From the NCBI RefSeq assembly GCF_020781975.1, contig NZ_JAJGNI010000007.1, forward strand, positions 124,001 through 188,000: DNA of 64,000 nt. The letters are read 5' to 3'. This stretch comes from Microbacterium schleiferi (lineage in GTDB: Bacteria > Actinomycetota > Actinomycetes > Actinomycetales > Microbacteriaceae). Position 1 is the stretch's first letter. The number at the start of each line of letters is the position of its first letter. This document shows positions 38,770-48,450 of this stretch, one piece after another. The notes beneath the pieces were generated by a model. That model saw only the letters and a program-made list of their open reading frames with translations, had not been told where the DNA came from and searched no databases. The position numbers were made by a program, and so were the translations under genes.

Positions 38770-40164
38770 ATGAGTGATATCGCCTCCCGTTCCGATGCTG
38801 TCCGTGACGCCGCCGAGACCGGCATCCCCCGTGCGCTGGCGGATTTGGGCGATCTGGTGCGGATTCCCTCGATCGCCTGGCCATCGATGGATCAGCAGCA
38901 ACTCGTACGCAGCGCAGAGGCAGTGGCTGCCCTGGTCGAAGGCACGGGAGTGTTCGATGCCGTGACCATCAAGCGGGCAGCGATTCCCGGCACGGAGGAG
39001 TTCGGGCAGCCTGCCGTGCTCGCGACACGTGCAGCGAGGAACGGTCGCCCGACCGTCCTGCTGTACGCCCATCACGACGTCCAGCCCGTCGGTGACGAGG
39101 CGCTGTGGGAGACCCCGCCGTTCCAACCCACGGTTCGGGAGGGCCGGCTCTACGGTCGTGGCGCCGCCGACGACAAGGCCGGGATCATGGCGCACATCGG
39201 TGCGATCCGTGCACTTGTCGAGGCGCTGGGTCCCGACTTCGACCTCGGTCTCGCCCTGTTCATCGAGGGGGAGGAGGAGTACGGCTCGCGCTCGTTCGCG
39301 CAGTTCCTCAGCGACAACGCCGACGCGCTTCGCGCCGATGTGATCGTTGTCGCGGACTCGGGCAACTGGGACGACCGAACCCCCGGGTTGACGGTCTCGC
39401 TGCGCGGCAACGCGCGCTTCTCGATGCGGGTGCGCACGCTCGATCACGCATCCCACTCGGGAATGTTCGGGGGAGCGGTGCCCGACGCCATGCTCGCCAC
39501 GGTCACGCTGCTGGCCACGCTCTGGGACGCCGACGGATCGGTCGGCGTCGAGGGCCTGAGCTCGCGCGAGGCCGAGACCCCTGAGTACAGCGAGAGCACC
39601 CTGCGCTCGGAGACGGGCCTGCTCGACGGGGTGAGCCCGATCGGCGCGGGATCGATCATCGGGCGGATCTGGAACAAGCCGTCGGTCACCGTGATCGGCA
39701 TCGACGCCACCGATGTCGCCTCGGCCTCCAACACGCTCGCTCCGGAGGTGACCGTCGTCATCAGCGCGCGCGTCGCGCCCGGGCAGTCCGCGGCGGACGC
39801 CTACGCAGCGCTGAAGGCACACCTTCGCGCCCACGCGCCGTTCGGGGCTCGGCTGGAGTTCTTCGATGTCGACCTCGGCAACCCGTTCCTCGTCGACACG
39901 ACAGGATGGGCGGTCCAGGATGCCCGCGAGGCACTCACCGAGGGGTACGGCGTCGATCCGGTCGATATCGGGGTGGGCGGATCGATCCCGTTCATCGCGG
40001 ACCTGGTCCGCGAGTTCCCGGGCGCGCAGATCCTGGTCACGGGTGTGGAGGATCCGCACTCCCGGGCGCACAGTCCCAACGAGTCACTCCACCTCGAGAC
40101 CTTCCGGCATGCGCTGATCTCCGAGGCGCTGCTGCTGGAGAAGCTGGACGCGCGCACGCTCTGA
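38770..40164 (+). CDS. M20-family dipeptidase
   Basis: Cytoplasmic zinc dipeptidase. 464 residues: two-metal catalytic domain with LLYAHHDVQPVG, GRGAADDKAGIMAH, the catalytic/metal FIEGEEEYGS, VVADSGNWDD and the C-terminal PHSRAHSPNESLH metal-His region, interrupted by a dimerisation lid domain (about residues 215-350). Start: ATG 38770, probably leaderless. Substrate range is unknown; family members cleave dipeptides such as carnosine or Cys-Gly. Confidence 0.92.
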   Translation: MSDIASRSDAVRDAAETGIPRALADLGDLVRIPSIAWPSMDQQQLVRSAEAVAALVEGTGVFDAVTIKRAAIPGTEEFGQPAVLATRAARNGRPTVLLYAHHDVQPVGDEALWETPPFQPTVREGRLYGRGAADDKAGIMAHIGAIRALVEALGPDFDLGLALFIEGEEEYGSRSFAQFLSDNADALRADVIVVADSGNWDDRTPGLTVSLRGNARFSMRVRTLDHASHSGMFGGAVPDAMLATVTLLATLWDADGSVGVEGLSSREAETPEYSESTLRSETGLLDGVSPIGAGSIIGRIWNKPSVTVIGIDATDVASASNTLAPEVTVVISARVAPGQSAADAYAALKAHLRAHAPFGARLEFFDVDLGNPFLVDTTGWAVQDAREALTEGYGVDPVDIGVGGSIPFIADLVREFPGAQILVTGVEDPHSRAHSPNESLHLETFRHALISEALLLEKLDARTL

Positions 40165-40202
40165 CCCGCCCGCATTTCCGCCGTCCTCGCCGAGAGCGGG
40201 CG

Positions 40203-40208
40203 TAGAAT
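40203..40208 (+). promoter_or_regulatory. Possible -10 of erpA
   Basis: TAGAAT, about 42 bases before ATG 40250; the leader carries the AAGGAGAG ribosome site. Confidence 0.4.
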
Positions 40209-40249
40209 TTCAGCATCCGCCCCGACGGCTTCAGCCGATAAGGAGAGTC

Positions 40250-40615
40250 ATGACCGACACCGCACTGACCACGGACCAGACCGCCCGCGAGCACGGCGTC
40301 GCGCTCACCGACGCCGCCGCCGCAAAAGTCAAGAACCTGCTCGACCAGGAGGGCCGCGATGACCTCCGTCTCCGCGTGGCTGTCCAGCCCGGCGGATGCA
40401 GCGGACTCATCTACCAGCTGTACTTCGACGAGCGGTATCTCGACGGAGACAAGACCGTCGACTTCGAGGGCGTGGAAGTCATCGTCGACGACATGAGCGT
40501 CCCGTACCTGGACGGCGCAACCATCGACTTCAAGGACACGATCTCGGAGCAGGGCTTCACGATCGACAACCCGAACGCGCAGGGCAGCTGCGCGTGCGGT
40601 GACAGCTTCCACTGA
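40250..40615 (+). CDS. erpA: A-type iron-sulfur insertion protein
   Basis: Transfers Fe-S clusters to apo-proteins. 121 residues with the three conserved cysteines: Cys50 in PGGCSGLIY and Cys114/Cys116 in GSCACGDSFH. Strong AAGGAG ribosome site. It lies upstream of the respiratory genes, as in M. tuberculosis (Rv2204c), where Rieske and other Fe-S proteins need maturation. Confidence 0.95.
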   Translation: MTDTALTTDQTAREHGVALTDAAAAKVKNLLDQEGRDDLRLRVAVQPGGCSGLIYQLYFDERYLDGDKTVDFEGVEVIVDDMSVPYLDGATIDFKDTISEQGFTIDNPNAQGSCACGDSFH

Positions 40616-40636
40616 CCCAGAAGCTTCAGCCTGCGA

Positions 40637-40650
40637 GAAGGCCGACCTTC
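40637..40650 (+). terminator. Short hairpin after erpA
   Basis: GAAGG-CCGA-CCTTC, 5-bp stem, 21 bases after the erpA stop. Weak. Confidence 0.3.
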
Positions 40651-40709
40651 AGTATCCCGAAAGTGCGTGGATGCTGAGTGGTTGGCCTCAAGCAGGTGTG
40701 AGCTTGCCC

Positions 40710-40715
40710 TAGACT
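40710..40715 (+). promoter_or_regulatory. Possible -10 of ctaC
   Basis: TAGACT, 38 bases before GTG 40754, giving a leader with a GGAAAGG ribosome site. Confidence 0.4.
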
Positions 40716-40753
40716 GACCACAGTCACACTTCGCAACGTGGAAAGGTGCGCCT

Positions 40754-41665
40754 GTGCCATCCAAACGCCGACTCCGCTGGGTTCTTCTTCCGGTTGGTGC
40801 CGCCGCGGCCCTGGTGCTCGCAGGATGTACGCCGACGGAGCTGAACGGATTCCTTCCCGGCTTCGTCGAAGACGGAACTCCTGCGACCAACCACACCGAG
40901 ATGATCTCGGGACTGTGGGTCAACTCGTGGATCGTGCTGCTGGCTGTCGGCGTCATCACGTGGGCGCTCATGGGGTGGGCCGCGATCGCCTACCGTCGCC
41001 GTAAGGGCCAGACCGGCCTGCCCGTGCAGCTGCGGTACAACATGCCGATCGAGATCTTCTACACGATCGTGCCGTTCATCCTCGTGATCGGTTTCTTCGC
41101 CTTCACGGCGCGGGACCAGGCGATCATCGAGACGCAGTACGAAGACCCGGACGTGTCGATCACCGCGATCGGCAAGCAGTGGGCGTGGGACTTCCAGTAC
41201 AACGGTGACGAGGAAGACAACTCCGACGCCGTCTGGACGATGGGTATTCAGGCCCAGCCCGACAAGGCCGGCAACATCGACCAGGAGGCGCTGCCGACGC
41301 TGTACCTGCCGGTCGACCAGACCGTGCAGATCAAACTGCAGTCGCGGGATGTCATCCACTCGTTCTGGGTCGTCGACTTCCTCTACAAGAAGGACATGTA
41401 CATCGGGAAGGACAACTACTGGTCCTTCACTCCGACCCGTGAGGGCACCTACGCAGGCCGCTGTGCGGAACTGTGCGGTGAGTACCACTCGATGATGCTC
41501 TTCACCGTCCAGGTCGTGAGCGCCGACGAGTACGAGGACTACCTCGCAAGTCTCGAGGCAAAGGGTCAGACCGGCGACATCAACGACGCATACGACCGCC
41601 TGCAGAACACGCCGAACGATCCCACGGATCCCTCGGTCCAGCAGTCAGATGAGGGGAACGAGTGA
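40754..41665 (+). CDS. ctaC: Cytochrome c oxidase subunit II (lipoprotein)
   Basis: CuA-containing subunit of the aa3 oxidase. 303 residues: lipoprotein signal with lipobox LAGC (Cys25), two membrane spans (about 50-70 and 95-115), and a cupredoxin domain with the CuA ligands in [14 protein letters not shown] and an upstream His (VIHSFWV). GTG 40754. The stop shares a base with the ctaD start (TGATG). In actinobacteria this subunit receives electrons directly from QcrC in a bcc-aa3 supercomplex. Confidence 0.97.
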   Translation: MPSKRRLRWVLLPVGAAAALVLAGCTPTELNGFLPGFVEDGTPATNHTEMISGLWVNSWIVLLAVGVITWALMGWAAIAYRRRKGQTGLPVQLRYNMPIEIFYTIVPFILVIGFFAFTARDQAIIETQYEDPDVSITAIGKQWAWDFQYNGDEEDNSDAVWTMGIQAQPDKAGNIDQEALPTLYLPVDQTVQIKLQSRDVIHSFWVVDFLYKKDMYIGKDNYWSFTPTREGTYAGRCAELCGEYHSMMLFTVQVVSADEYEDYLASLEAKGQTGDINDAYDRLQNTPNDPTDPSVQQSDEGNE

Positions 41666-43431
41666 TGGCCACCACGCTGCCGCTTCAGGACGCGGACTCG
41701 TCGCGCCCGCGCACTCTCCCGGCACGGCAGGCGGCGCTGATGTCGTCGTCGCGTGTCGAGCAGAAGGGCAACATCGTCGTCAAGTGGATCACCTCCACTG
41801 ACCACAAGACGATCGGGTACATGTACCTGATCGCTTCGTTCCTGTTCTTCCTGCTCGGCGGTGTGATGGCGCTCATCATCCGTGCGGAGCTGTTCGAACC
41901 CGGCATGCAGGTGCTGCCCACGAAGGAGCAGTACAACCAGTTGTTCACGATGCACGGCACGATCATGCTGCTGATGTTCGCGACTCCGCTGTTCGCCGGG
42001 TTTGCGAACGCCATTCTTCCCCTGCAGCTCGGTGCCCCCGACGTCGCGTTCCCCCGCCTGAACGCCTTCGCGTTCTGGCTCTTCCTGTTCGGCTCGATCA
42101 TCGCGATCTCCGGCTTCCTCACCCCGCAGGGTGCGGCCGCGTTCGGGTGGTTCGCCTACCAACCGCTGGCGAACGCGAGCTTCTCACCGGGGGTCGGCGG
42201 CAATCTCTGGATGCTCGGCCTCGGCATGAGCGGTTTCGGCACGATCCTCGGAGCCGTCAACTTCATCACGACCGTGATCACGATGCGCGCCCCCGGCATG
42301 ACGATGTGGCGGATGCCGATCTTCAGCTGGAACACGCTGGTGACCAGCATCCTGATCCTCATGGCCTTCCCGGTGCTGGCCGCCGCGATCTTCGCCGCCG
42401 CCGCCGACCGCGTGCTCGGTGCGCACATCTACGACCCACAGAACGGGGGCGTGCTGCTGTGGCAGCACCTGTTCTGGTTCTTCGGTCACCCCGAGGTGTA
42501 CATCATCGCGCTGCCGTTCTTCGGCATCGTGTCCGAGATCTTCCCGGTCTTCAGCCGCAAGCCGATCTTCGGTTACAAGACGCTCGTGTACGCGACGATC
42601 GCGATCGCCGCTCTCTCGGTCGCTGTGTGGGCGCACCACATGTACGTCACCGGCTCGGTGCTGCTGCCGTTCTTCGCCCTGATGACGATGCTGATCGCGG
42701 TGCCCACCGGCGTGAAGATCTTCAACTGGATCGGAACGATGTGGCGCGGCTCGGTGACGTTCGAGACCCCGATGATCTTCTCGCTCGGCTTCCTCGTGTC
42801 GTTCGTCTTCGGTGGTCTGACCGGCGTCATCCTCGCCTCGCCGCCGCTGGACTTCGCCCTGTCGGACTCGTACTTCGTCGTCGCCCACTTCCACTACGTG
42901 GTCTTCGGCACCGTCGTGTTCGCGATGTTCGCCGGCTTCTACTTCTGGTGGCCCAAGTGGACCGGCCGCATGCTCAACGAGCGCCTCGGTTACGTTCACT
43001 TCTGGTTGCTGTTCATCGGTTTCCACATGACGTTCCTCGTCCAGCACTGGTTGGGCGTCGAGGGCATGGTCCGCCGATACGCCGACTACGCGGAAGCCGA
43101 CGGATTCACCTGGCAGAACCAGCTCTCTACCGTCGGGTCGATGATTCTCGCTGTCTCGATGATTCCGTTCCTCTTGAACGTGTGGATCACCGCTCGCAAG
43201 GCGCCAAAGGTCACGGTCAACGATCCGTGGGGCTATGGTGGTTCGCTCGAGTGGGCTACGTCGTGCCCGCCGCCGCGACACAACTTCACATCGATCCCGC
43301 GCATCCGTAGCGAGCGTCCGGCATTCGACCTGAACCACCCCGAGGCTGCGCCGATGACGGTCGGTGTCGGCCCGGCCAAGGATGCTCCACACACACCGGT
43401 TGTCGATCTTGCCGATGGGAAGGTGAAGTAG
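41665..43431 (+). CDS. ctaD: Cytochrome c oxidase subunit I
   Basis: Catalytic haem-copper subunit. 588 residues, 12 spans: haem a ligand in [11 protein letters not shown], CuB/cross-linked Tyr motif [18 protein letters not shown], and haem a3/a ligands in [13 protein letters not shown] 41665 is preferred to the GTG at 41662. It belongs to the ctaC-ctaD-ctaF unit. Confidence 0.98.
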   Translation: MATTLPLQDADSSRPRTLPARQAALMSSSRVEQKGNIVVKWITSTDHKTIGYMYLIASFLFFLLGGVMALIIRAELFEPGMQVLPTKEQYNQLFTMHGTIMLLMFATPLFAGFANAILPLQLGAPDVAFPRLNAFAFWLFLFGSIIAISGFLTPQGAAAFGWFAYQPLANASFSPGVGGNLWMLGLGMSGFGTILGAVNFITTVITMRAPGMTMWRMPIFSWNTLVTSILILMAFPVLAAAIFAAAADRVLGAHIYDPQNGGVLLWQHLFWFFGHPEVYIIALPFFGIVSEIFPVFSRKPIFGYKTLVYATIAIAALSVAVWAHHMYVTGSVLLPFFALMTMLIAVPTGVKIFNWIGTMWRGSVTFETPMIFSLGFLVSFVFGGLTGVILASPPLDFALSDSYFVVAHFHYVVFGTVVFAMFAGFYFWWPKWTGRMLNERLGYVHFWLLFIGFHMTFLVQHWLGVEGMVRRYADYAEADGFTWQNQLSTVGSMILAVSMIPFLLNVWITARKAPKVTVNDPWGYGGSLEWATSCPPPRHNFTSIPRIRSERPAFDLNHPEAAPMTVGVGPAKDAPHTPVVDLADGKVK

Positions 43432-43434
43432 TCC

Positions 43435-43851
43435 ATGCGCACCAATGTGTCGCTGTGGTGGATCCTCACGGGCTTCTTCGCTCTCGTTGCGATCGCGTAC
43501 ACCGTCTGGAGCGTCATCTGGTATGGCAACCTCGAGTGGGTTGGCACCGTCGCCCTGTTCTTCACCGCTCTGATGGGTGCACTCATCGGGTTCTACACCG
43601 GCGCCGTTCACCGCGCGCAGGGTGGTGAACTGCCGGAGGACGTTCTCACAGCGGACATCGACGACGGTGACCCCGAGATCGGTGAGTTCAGTCCCTGGTC
43701 CTGGTGGCCCCTCGTCCTCGCATCTTCGGCCGCTGTCGCCATCATCGGGCTCGCGGTCGGCGCGTGGATGGTGCCCATCGGCCTCGGTATCTTCGTCGTC
43801 GCGATCATCGGCTGGGTCTACGAGTACTACCGCGGCTACTTCGCCCGCTAG
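43435..43851 (+). CDS. ctaF: Cytochrome c oxidase subunit IV (actinobacterial)
   Basis: 138-residue accessory subunit of actinobacterial aa3 oxidase: four hydrophobic segments (about 6-26, 35-57, 90-108, 110-128), the loop containing GELPEDVLTADIDDGDPEIGEFSPWSWWP, and the C-terminal WVYEYYRGYFAR. It begins three bases after ctaD and ends the oxidase unit. Confidence 0.94.
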   Translation: MRTNVSLWWILTGFFALVAIAYTVWSVIWYGNLEWVGTVALFFTALMGALIGFYTGAVHRAQGGELPEDVLTADIDDGDPEIGEFSPWSWWPLVLASSAAVAIIGLAVGAWMVPIGLGIFVVAIIGWVYEYYRGYFAR

Positions 43852-43897
43852 GTTCCCGCTTCGCCGGCTAGGCCCTGCGTCCGTCCCCTCGCTGCGC

Positions 43898-43913
43898 GCT
43901 CTCCGTTGAGAGC
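43898..43913. terminator. Hairpin between convergent ctaF and EamA genes
   Basis: GCTCTC-CGTT-GAGAGC, perfect 6-bp stem with tetraloop, in the 67-base gap between the stops. Confidence 0.45.
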
Positions 43914-43918
43914 CCTGA

Positions 43919-44842
43919 TTAGCGGGAGCGTTGGACGAGGAGCACGCCGCCGATCACGATGAACGCGCCGATGAGCTCGTTCAGCGTGAACCGTTCGCCG
44001 AGCACGATGATGCCGAGCGCCACTCCGACCACCGGAATCACATACGTGACGGTCGACGCACCGACGGCGCCCCACTCGGTGACAACGCGCGTGTTCCAGA
44101 CGTAGACGATCCCGGTTCCCAGACATCCGAGGGCGACGAGCGCGAGGACCGGGGCCGGGGCCCAGGCTACCGGCGAGAGACCGATGACGGGGAGCAGAGC
44201 CAGGGCGAGCACCCCTGCCACCGCCATCTGTGTCGACGCGATCGTCACGCTGTCGTGGGTGTGGGTCCCCGTGATGAAGCGCCGCATCCAGCCGAGAGCG
44301 ATGCCGTACGAGGCGGTGGCACCCAGACAAGCGAGCTGCGCGGGAAGAGATGCGGCGAACTCTGCGGAGGAGACGACATCCCACACGCCCATGACGATCG
44401 CGACACCGATAGCTCCGATGATCACCCCGACCAGGCGTCGTGCCGTCATCCGTTCGCTGGGGAGCACGACGACGGCCACCAGTGTCGTCCACAACGGTGT
44501 GGTCGCGTTCAGGATGGCCGACAGCCCGGATGGCAGGCTCTGAGCAGCCCAGGCGAAGAGCAGAAACGGCAGAAGGCAGAAGAAGACCGCCACGACGATC
44601 ATGTGCACCCACAGGCGGCCTTCGCGCGGCCACCGTCGACGCGTGAGTGCCATGATCGTGGCGAGCGTGACAGAGCCCAGGATGATGCGTCCCAGAGCCA
44701 CCTGAGCAGGGTCGAAGGAGTCAACCGCAACCTTCATGAAGAGGAAACTCGCTCCCCACACCAGCGACAGCGCCGCGAACATGAGGACCACGGTGCTGGA
44801 GCGCGCTGGCGCGAGAGTCGGCGACGAGGACACGACGGTCAC
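43919..44842 (-). CDS. EamA-family (drug/metabolite) transporter
   Basis: 307 residues, ten predicted spans in two EamA repeats (GASFLFMKVAVDSFDPAQVALGR in the first, WMRRFITGTHTHDSVTIASTQM in the second). Probable exporter of a metabolite; the substrate cannot be told. Start: GTG 44842. Co-oriented with the rhodanese gene 48 bases upstream, possibly in one transcript. Confidence 0.9.
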   Translation of the reverse strand: MTVVSSSPTLAPARSSTVVLMFAALSLVWGASFLFMKVAVDSFDPAQVALGRIILGSVTLATIMALTRRRWPREGRLWVHMIVVAVFFCLLPFLLFAWAAQSLPSGLSAILNATTPLWTTLVAVVVLPSERMTARRLVGVIIGAIGVAIVMGVWDVVSSAEFAASLPAQLACLGATASYGIALGWMRRFITGTHTHDSVTIASTQMAVAGVLALALLPVIGLSPVAWAPAPVLALVALGCLGTGIVYVWNTRVVTEWGAVGASTVTYVIPVVGVALGIIVLGERFTLNELIGAFIVIGGVLLVQRSR

Positions 44843-44890
44843 GCTACTCGCCGGGGCGGCCAGGGCACTGGCGGGAATCGGACCCCTCGT

Positions 44891-45295
44891 TCACCGGCGC
44901 ACGACCATCACGAGCGGGTCGAACTCGCGGGGGAGCGGACCGTCATCGTTCTCGGTCGGCTGGCCTTCCCGTGCCCAGTATTCGAACCCCCCGATCATCT
45001 CCTTGACCGCGTAGCCGAGCTTTGCGAACTCGAGCGCTCCCTTGACGCCGGCGTTGCAGCCCGGGCTCCAGCAGTACACGACGACAGTGGCGTCCGGGGC
45101 AATCTCGCGCGGGGCGCGCTCCGCGATCTCGCGGTAGGGCATATGGATCGCGCCGGTGATGCGTCCCTGGCGCCAGGCGTCGACGCCGCGCACATCGACG
45201 AGCACGATGTCTTCTCCGGCCTTCTGAGCGGCGTACACGTCCGACGGATCGGTCTCGTGGGCGAGGCGGGTGGCGAAGAAGTCTGCGCTGCTCAT
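44891..45295 (-). CDS. Rhodanese-like domain protein
   Basis: 134 residues, a single rhodanese fold: VLVDVRGVDAWRQGRITGAIHMPY and the active-site loop VVYCWSPGCNAG with Cys94 in the catalytic position (a second Cys follows four residues later), then EMIGGFEYWAREG. Likely sulfur transfer or sulfide handling. Start: ATG 45295. Confidence 0.9.
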   Translation of the reverse strand: MSSADFFATRLAHETDPSDVYAAQKAGEDIVLVDVRGVDAWRQGRITGAIHMPYREIAERAPREIAPDATVVVYCWSPGCNAGVKGALEFAKLGYAVKEMIGGFEYWAREGQPTENDDGPLPREFDPLVMVVRR

Positions 45296-45406
45296 GATGC
45301 CGACACTAGAGGCAAGTCATGACATTGAGAGCGCCGCAGGCACCCTCCTGCGGCCACGTTTCGGCCGGATCCTGCCATTGCCCGCTGCAGTGAGATGCGG
45401 GCAACG

Positions 45407-45442
45407 GCGCGGGCCCGACATCCGTGGATGCCGGGCCCGCGC
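45407..45442 (-). terminator. Strong stem-loop after qcrB
   Basis: GCGCGGGCCCG (45407-45417) and CGGGCCCGCGC (45432-45442) pair over 11 bp; the interior adds ATCC/GGAT after one mismatch. It lies 17 bases beyond the qcrB stop and ends the bc1/ctaE operon. No T-run. Confidence 0.7.
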
Positions 45443-45458
45443 ACTGGTTGATTCGGGA

Positions 45459-47333
45459 CTACTTCGTGTCGCCGCTGGGGTGAACGTCGTCGTCAGGATC
45501 GACATCCGTGTTCGACGTGCCCTTATCGGCAGCCGTGTTCTCCACGACTTCGTCAGTGACGATCACGTTCGTCGGGCGAACAGCCGTCTCGGACTGCTTG
45601 CCGTCGGTGATCGGGTGGTGCGGAGCATCCGGAACCCCGGCGCGCTCGTGCATCGCCTGGATCTCGGCATCCTCCTGCTCGGCGATGTGGTCGAGCTCGT
45701 GGTGCTGGTGCGAGAGCGCCTCGTCGACCTCGGCCTGCGTGACAGGAGCGAGGCGGTCTTCGAAGAACCAGCGCGACAGCGAGGCACGGAAGTTCTGGTG
45801 CCACGGAATCTGCCCACGCGAGTTCGGACGAACGACCAGCGGCTCGTAGGTCTCGAAGTCCACGAGCTTCCAGCGCTCGTACTCGTCGACGGGCTGGTGA
45901 ACCTCGATGTACTCACCACCGGGGAGGCGGACGATGCGGCCCGACTCGTAGCCGTGAAGGGCGATCTCGCGGTCCTTCTTCTGGAGCGCGATAGCGATGC
46001 GCTTCGTGACGAAGTAGGCGATGACCGGACCCACGAACAGCAGAGCCTGCAGCGTGTGGATGACACCCTCCATCGTCACCCAGAAGTGGGTGGCGATGAT
46101 GTCGGAGGATGCCGCTGCCCACAGCACCGCGTAGAAGGTGACGCCGGCGGCGCCGATGGCGGTGCGGGTCGGGGCGTTGCGCGGACGCTGCGCGATGTGG
46201 TGCTCGCGCTTGTCGCCGGTGATCCACGCCTCGATGAAGGGGTAGAGCGCGACCAGGGCGATGAAGAGCACCAGCACCGTGATCGGCAGGATGATGTTCC
46301 ACGACCAGGTGTGATCCCAGAAGACCGTCTCGAGGTGCGGCGGCACGAGACGTAGCGCACCGTCGGCGAATCCGATGTACCAGTCAGGCTGGGTACCCGC
46401 AGACACCGGCGAGGGGTCATAGGGACCGTAGTTCCAGACCGGGTTGATCGTGAAGAGGGATGCGATCAGCACGATCACACCGAAGACGATGAAGAAGAAT
46501 CCACCCATCTTCGAGGCGTACACCGGGAGCATCGGGTAGCCCACGACGTTGTCGTTCGACCGGCCGGGGCCGGCGAACTGCGTGTGCTTGTTGATGATCA
46601 TGAGGATCAGGTGTGCCGCGAGCAGCGCGACCAGGATCGCCGGCAGCAGCAGGATGTGCAGTGTGTACAGGCGTCCGACGATCTGCATGCCGGGGAACTC
46701 GCCGCCGAACAGCAGGAACGAGGTCCAGGTGCCGATCAGCGGGATGCCCTTGATCATGCCGTCGATGATTCGGAGGCCATTGCCCGAGAGCAGGTCGTCG
46801 GGGAGCGAGTAGCCGGTGAAGCCCTCACCCATCGCGAGGACGAACAGCACGAAGCCGATCAGCCAGTTCAGTTCACGCGGCTTGCGGAACGCGCCGGTGA
46901 AGAACACTCGCAGCATGTGCACACCGATACCGGCGATGAACACGAGCGCTGCCCAGTGGTGGATCTGGCGCACCAGCAGACCGCCGCGGATGTCGAACGA
47001 GATCCGCAGGGTCGAGTCCAGCGCCGCCGACATCTCCACGCCACGCATCGGGATGTAGGCGCCCGTGTAGTGGGTGGGAACCATCGAGGCCTGGAAGAAG
47101 AACGTCAGGAACGTTCCCGAGAGCAGGACGACGACGAAGCTCCACAGCGCGATCTCACCGAGCATGAACGACCAGTGGTCGGGGAAGATCTTGCGACCGA
47201 GCTCTTTGACCAGTCCCGAGAGGCTGGTGCGCTCGTCGAGGTAGTTGGCGGTGGCGCCGACGAATCGGCCGCCGAGCGGCTTTTCTCTGGTGGTACCGAC
47301 GGCCGTCTCGTCAGTAGCGGTGGCGGTGCTCAA
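45459..47333 (-). CDS. qcrB: Cytochrome bc1 complex cytochrome b subunit
   Basis: Di-haem quinol-oxidising subunit. 624 residues: N-terminal eight-span cytochrome b core with haem-ligand histidines in RQIHHWAALVFIAGIGVHMLR and in the region about 220-240, a PDHW motif near the N-terminus, and an actinobacterial C-terminal extension of about 170 charged residues (from DEALSHQHHELDHIAEQ on). The start overlaps the qcrA stop (ATGA). Works with QcrA and QcrC. Confidence 0.97.
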   Translation of the reverse strand: MSTATATDETAVGTTREKPLGGRFVGATANYLDERTSLSGLVKELGRKIFPDHWSFMLGEIALWSFVVVLLSGTFLTFFFQASMVPTHYTGAYIPMRGVEMSAALDSTLRISFDIRGGLLVRQIHHWAALVFIAGIGVHMLRVFFTGAFRKPRELNWLIGFVLFVLAMGEGFTGYSLPDDLLSGNGLRIIDGMIKGIPLIGTWTSFLLFGGEFPGMQIVGRLYTLHILLLPAILVALLAAHLILMIINKHTQFAGPGRSNDNVVGYPMLPVYASKMGGFFFIVFGVIVLIASLFTINPVWNYGPYDPSPVSAGTQPDWYIGFADGALRLVPPHLETVFWDHTWSWNIILPITVLVLFIALVALYPFIEAWITGDKREHHIAQRPRNAPTRTAIGAAGVTFYAVLWAAASSDIIATHFWVTMEGVIHTLQALLFVGPVIAYFVTKRIAIALQKKDREIALHGYESGRIVRLPGGEYIEVHQPVDEYERWKLVDFETYEPLVVRPNSRGQIPWHQNFRASLSRWFFEDRLAPVTQAEVDEALSHQHHELDHIAEQEDAEIQAMHERAGVPDAPHHPITDGKQSETAVRPTNVIVTDEVVENTAADKGTSNTDVDPDDDVHPSGDTK

Positions 47334-48409
47334 TGGCGCTCCCAGAAGCTCGGGCCGACGGGTTCGGTGAAGTCGCTCTGCGCGACGAGGTAACCCTCGT
47401 CATCCACTTCGATGGGCAGCTGCGGCAGCGGACGTGCTGCGGGCCCGAAGATGACCTTCGCGCCGTCCGAGACGTCGAACTGCGACTGGTGGCAGGGGCA
47501 GAGCAGGTGGTGTGTCTGCTGCTCGTAGAGAGCCACGGGGCAGCCGACGTGGGTGCAGACCTTGGAGTAAGCGACGATGCCGTCGTACGACCAGGTCGCC
47601 CGCTCAGGTGTTTCGGTGATCTGCTCGGGCAGCATGCGCACCAGCAGCACGATCGCCTTGGCCTTCTCTTCGAGGTAGCCCTCTTCGTGGCTGAGTTCGG
47701 CGAGCGGCTCGGGGATCACGTGCACCGCCGAGCCGAGAGTGACCTCGGATGCCTTGATCGGCGTGCCCTCGGGGTCCTTGGCCAGACGCATGCCGGGCTT
47801 CCACATGGTGTGGCTGAGGAGGTACACCGGGTTGCCCGCGTTGGGGCGCTCGGGAGTGTTCTCGGGGGCAAGACCACGGAAGAGGGTGATCGCCGGAAGG
47901 ATCGAGGCGATCAGGGCCGCGAAGAGGCCGCCGCGGATGACGGTGCGTCGTCCGAATCCTGACTCCTCGTTGGCGGCTTCGAAGACGGCTACGGCGCCGG
48001 CACGCGTCGCGTCGGTGCCACGAGTGGGGTGGCGGGCCTCGGTGTGCTCCTTGTCGGACATCACCGCCTTGGACCAGTGGATCGCGGCGACACCAATAGC
48101 CAGCAGCGCGAGGGCGATGCCGAGGCCGATGAAGAGGTTGTTGTCGCGGATCGCCGGGATCTCGCCGCTCTCGATCGGGAAGATCATGTAGGCGGCAACT
48201 GCCCACAGCGACCCGGCTACCGAGATGTAGAAGAGCGTGTAGATCGTGCGGACGGCGCGCTTCATCGCCGCCGGGTCCTTGTCGGTCATCCGCTCACGGT
48301 GCGGCGGAAGCTCGGGGTTACGCACGGGGTCGGTGACGGCGACGGCCGTTCCCGACGAGGGCTGGTACGACGCCCTGTCGAGGCCGTGCGGGTCGTCCTC
48401 GTGTGCCAT
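47330..48409 (-). CDS. qcrA: Cytochrome bc1 complex Rieske iron-sulfur subunit
   Basis: 359 residues with three membrane spans (about 55-75, 90-110, 160-185), typical of actinobacteria, and a C-terminal Rieske domain with both cluster-binding motifs: CTHVGC and CPCHQSQFD. A disulfide pair is contributed by the same loops. It sits between qcrC and qcrB; the end overlaps qcrB. Confidence 0.97.
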   Translation of the reverse strand: MAHEDDPHGLDRASYQPSSGTAVAVTDPVRNPELPPHRERMTDKDPAAMKRAVRTIYTLFYISVAGSLWAVAAYMIFPIESGEIPAIRDNNLFIGLGIALALLAIGVAAIHWSKAVMSDKEHTEARHPTRGTDATRAGAVAVFEAANEESGFGRRTVIRGGLFAALIASILPAITLFRGLAPENTPERPNAGNPVYLLSHTMWKPGMRLAKDPEGTPIKASEVTLGSAVHVIPEPLAELSHEEGYLEEKAKAIVLLVRMLPEQITETPERATWSYDGIVAYSKVCTHVGCPVALYEQQTHHLLCPCHQSQFDVSDGAKVIFGPAARPLPQLPIEVDDEGYLVAQSDFTEPVGPSFWERH

Positions 48410-48450
48410 GGTGCTCCTCTAGCGTCTTGCTACGTATTCGGTATACGGGG

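Noticed and set aside
42184..43611. 475-codon minus-strand frame opposite ctaD
   Set aside because: Low-complexity charged translation typical of an antisense frame to membrane-protein codons.
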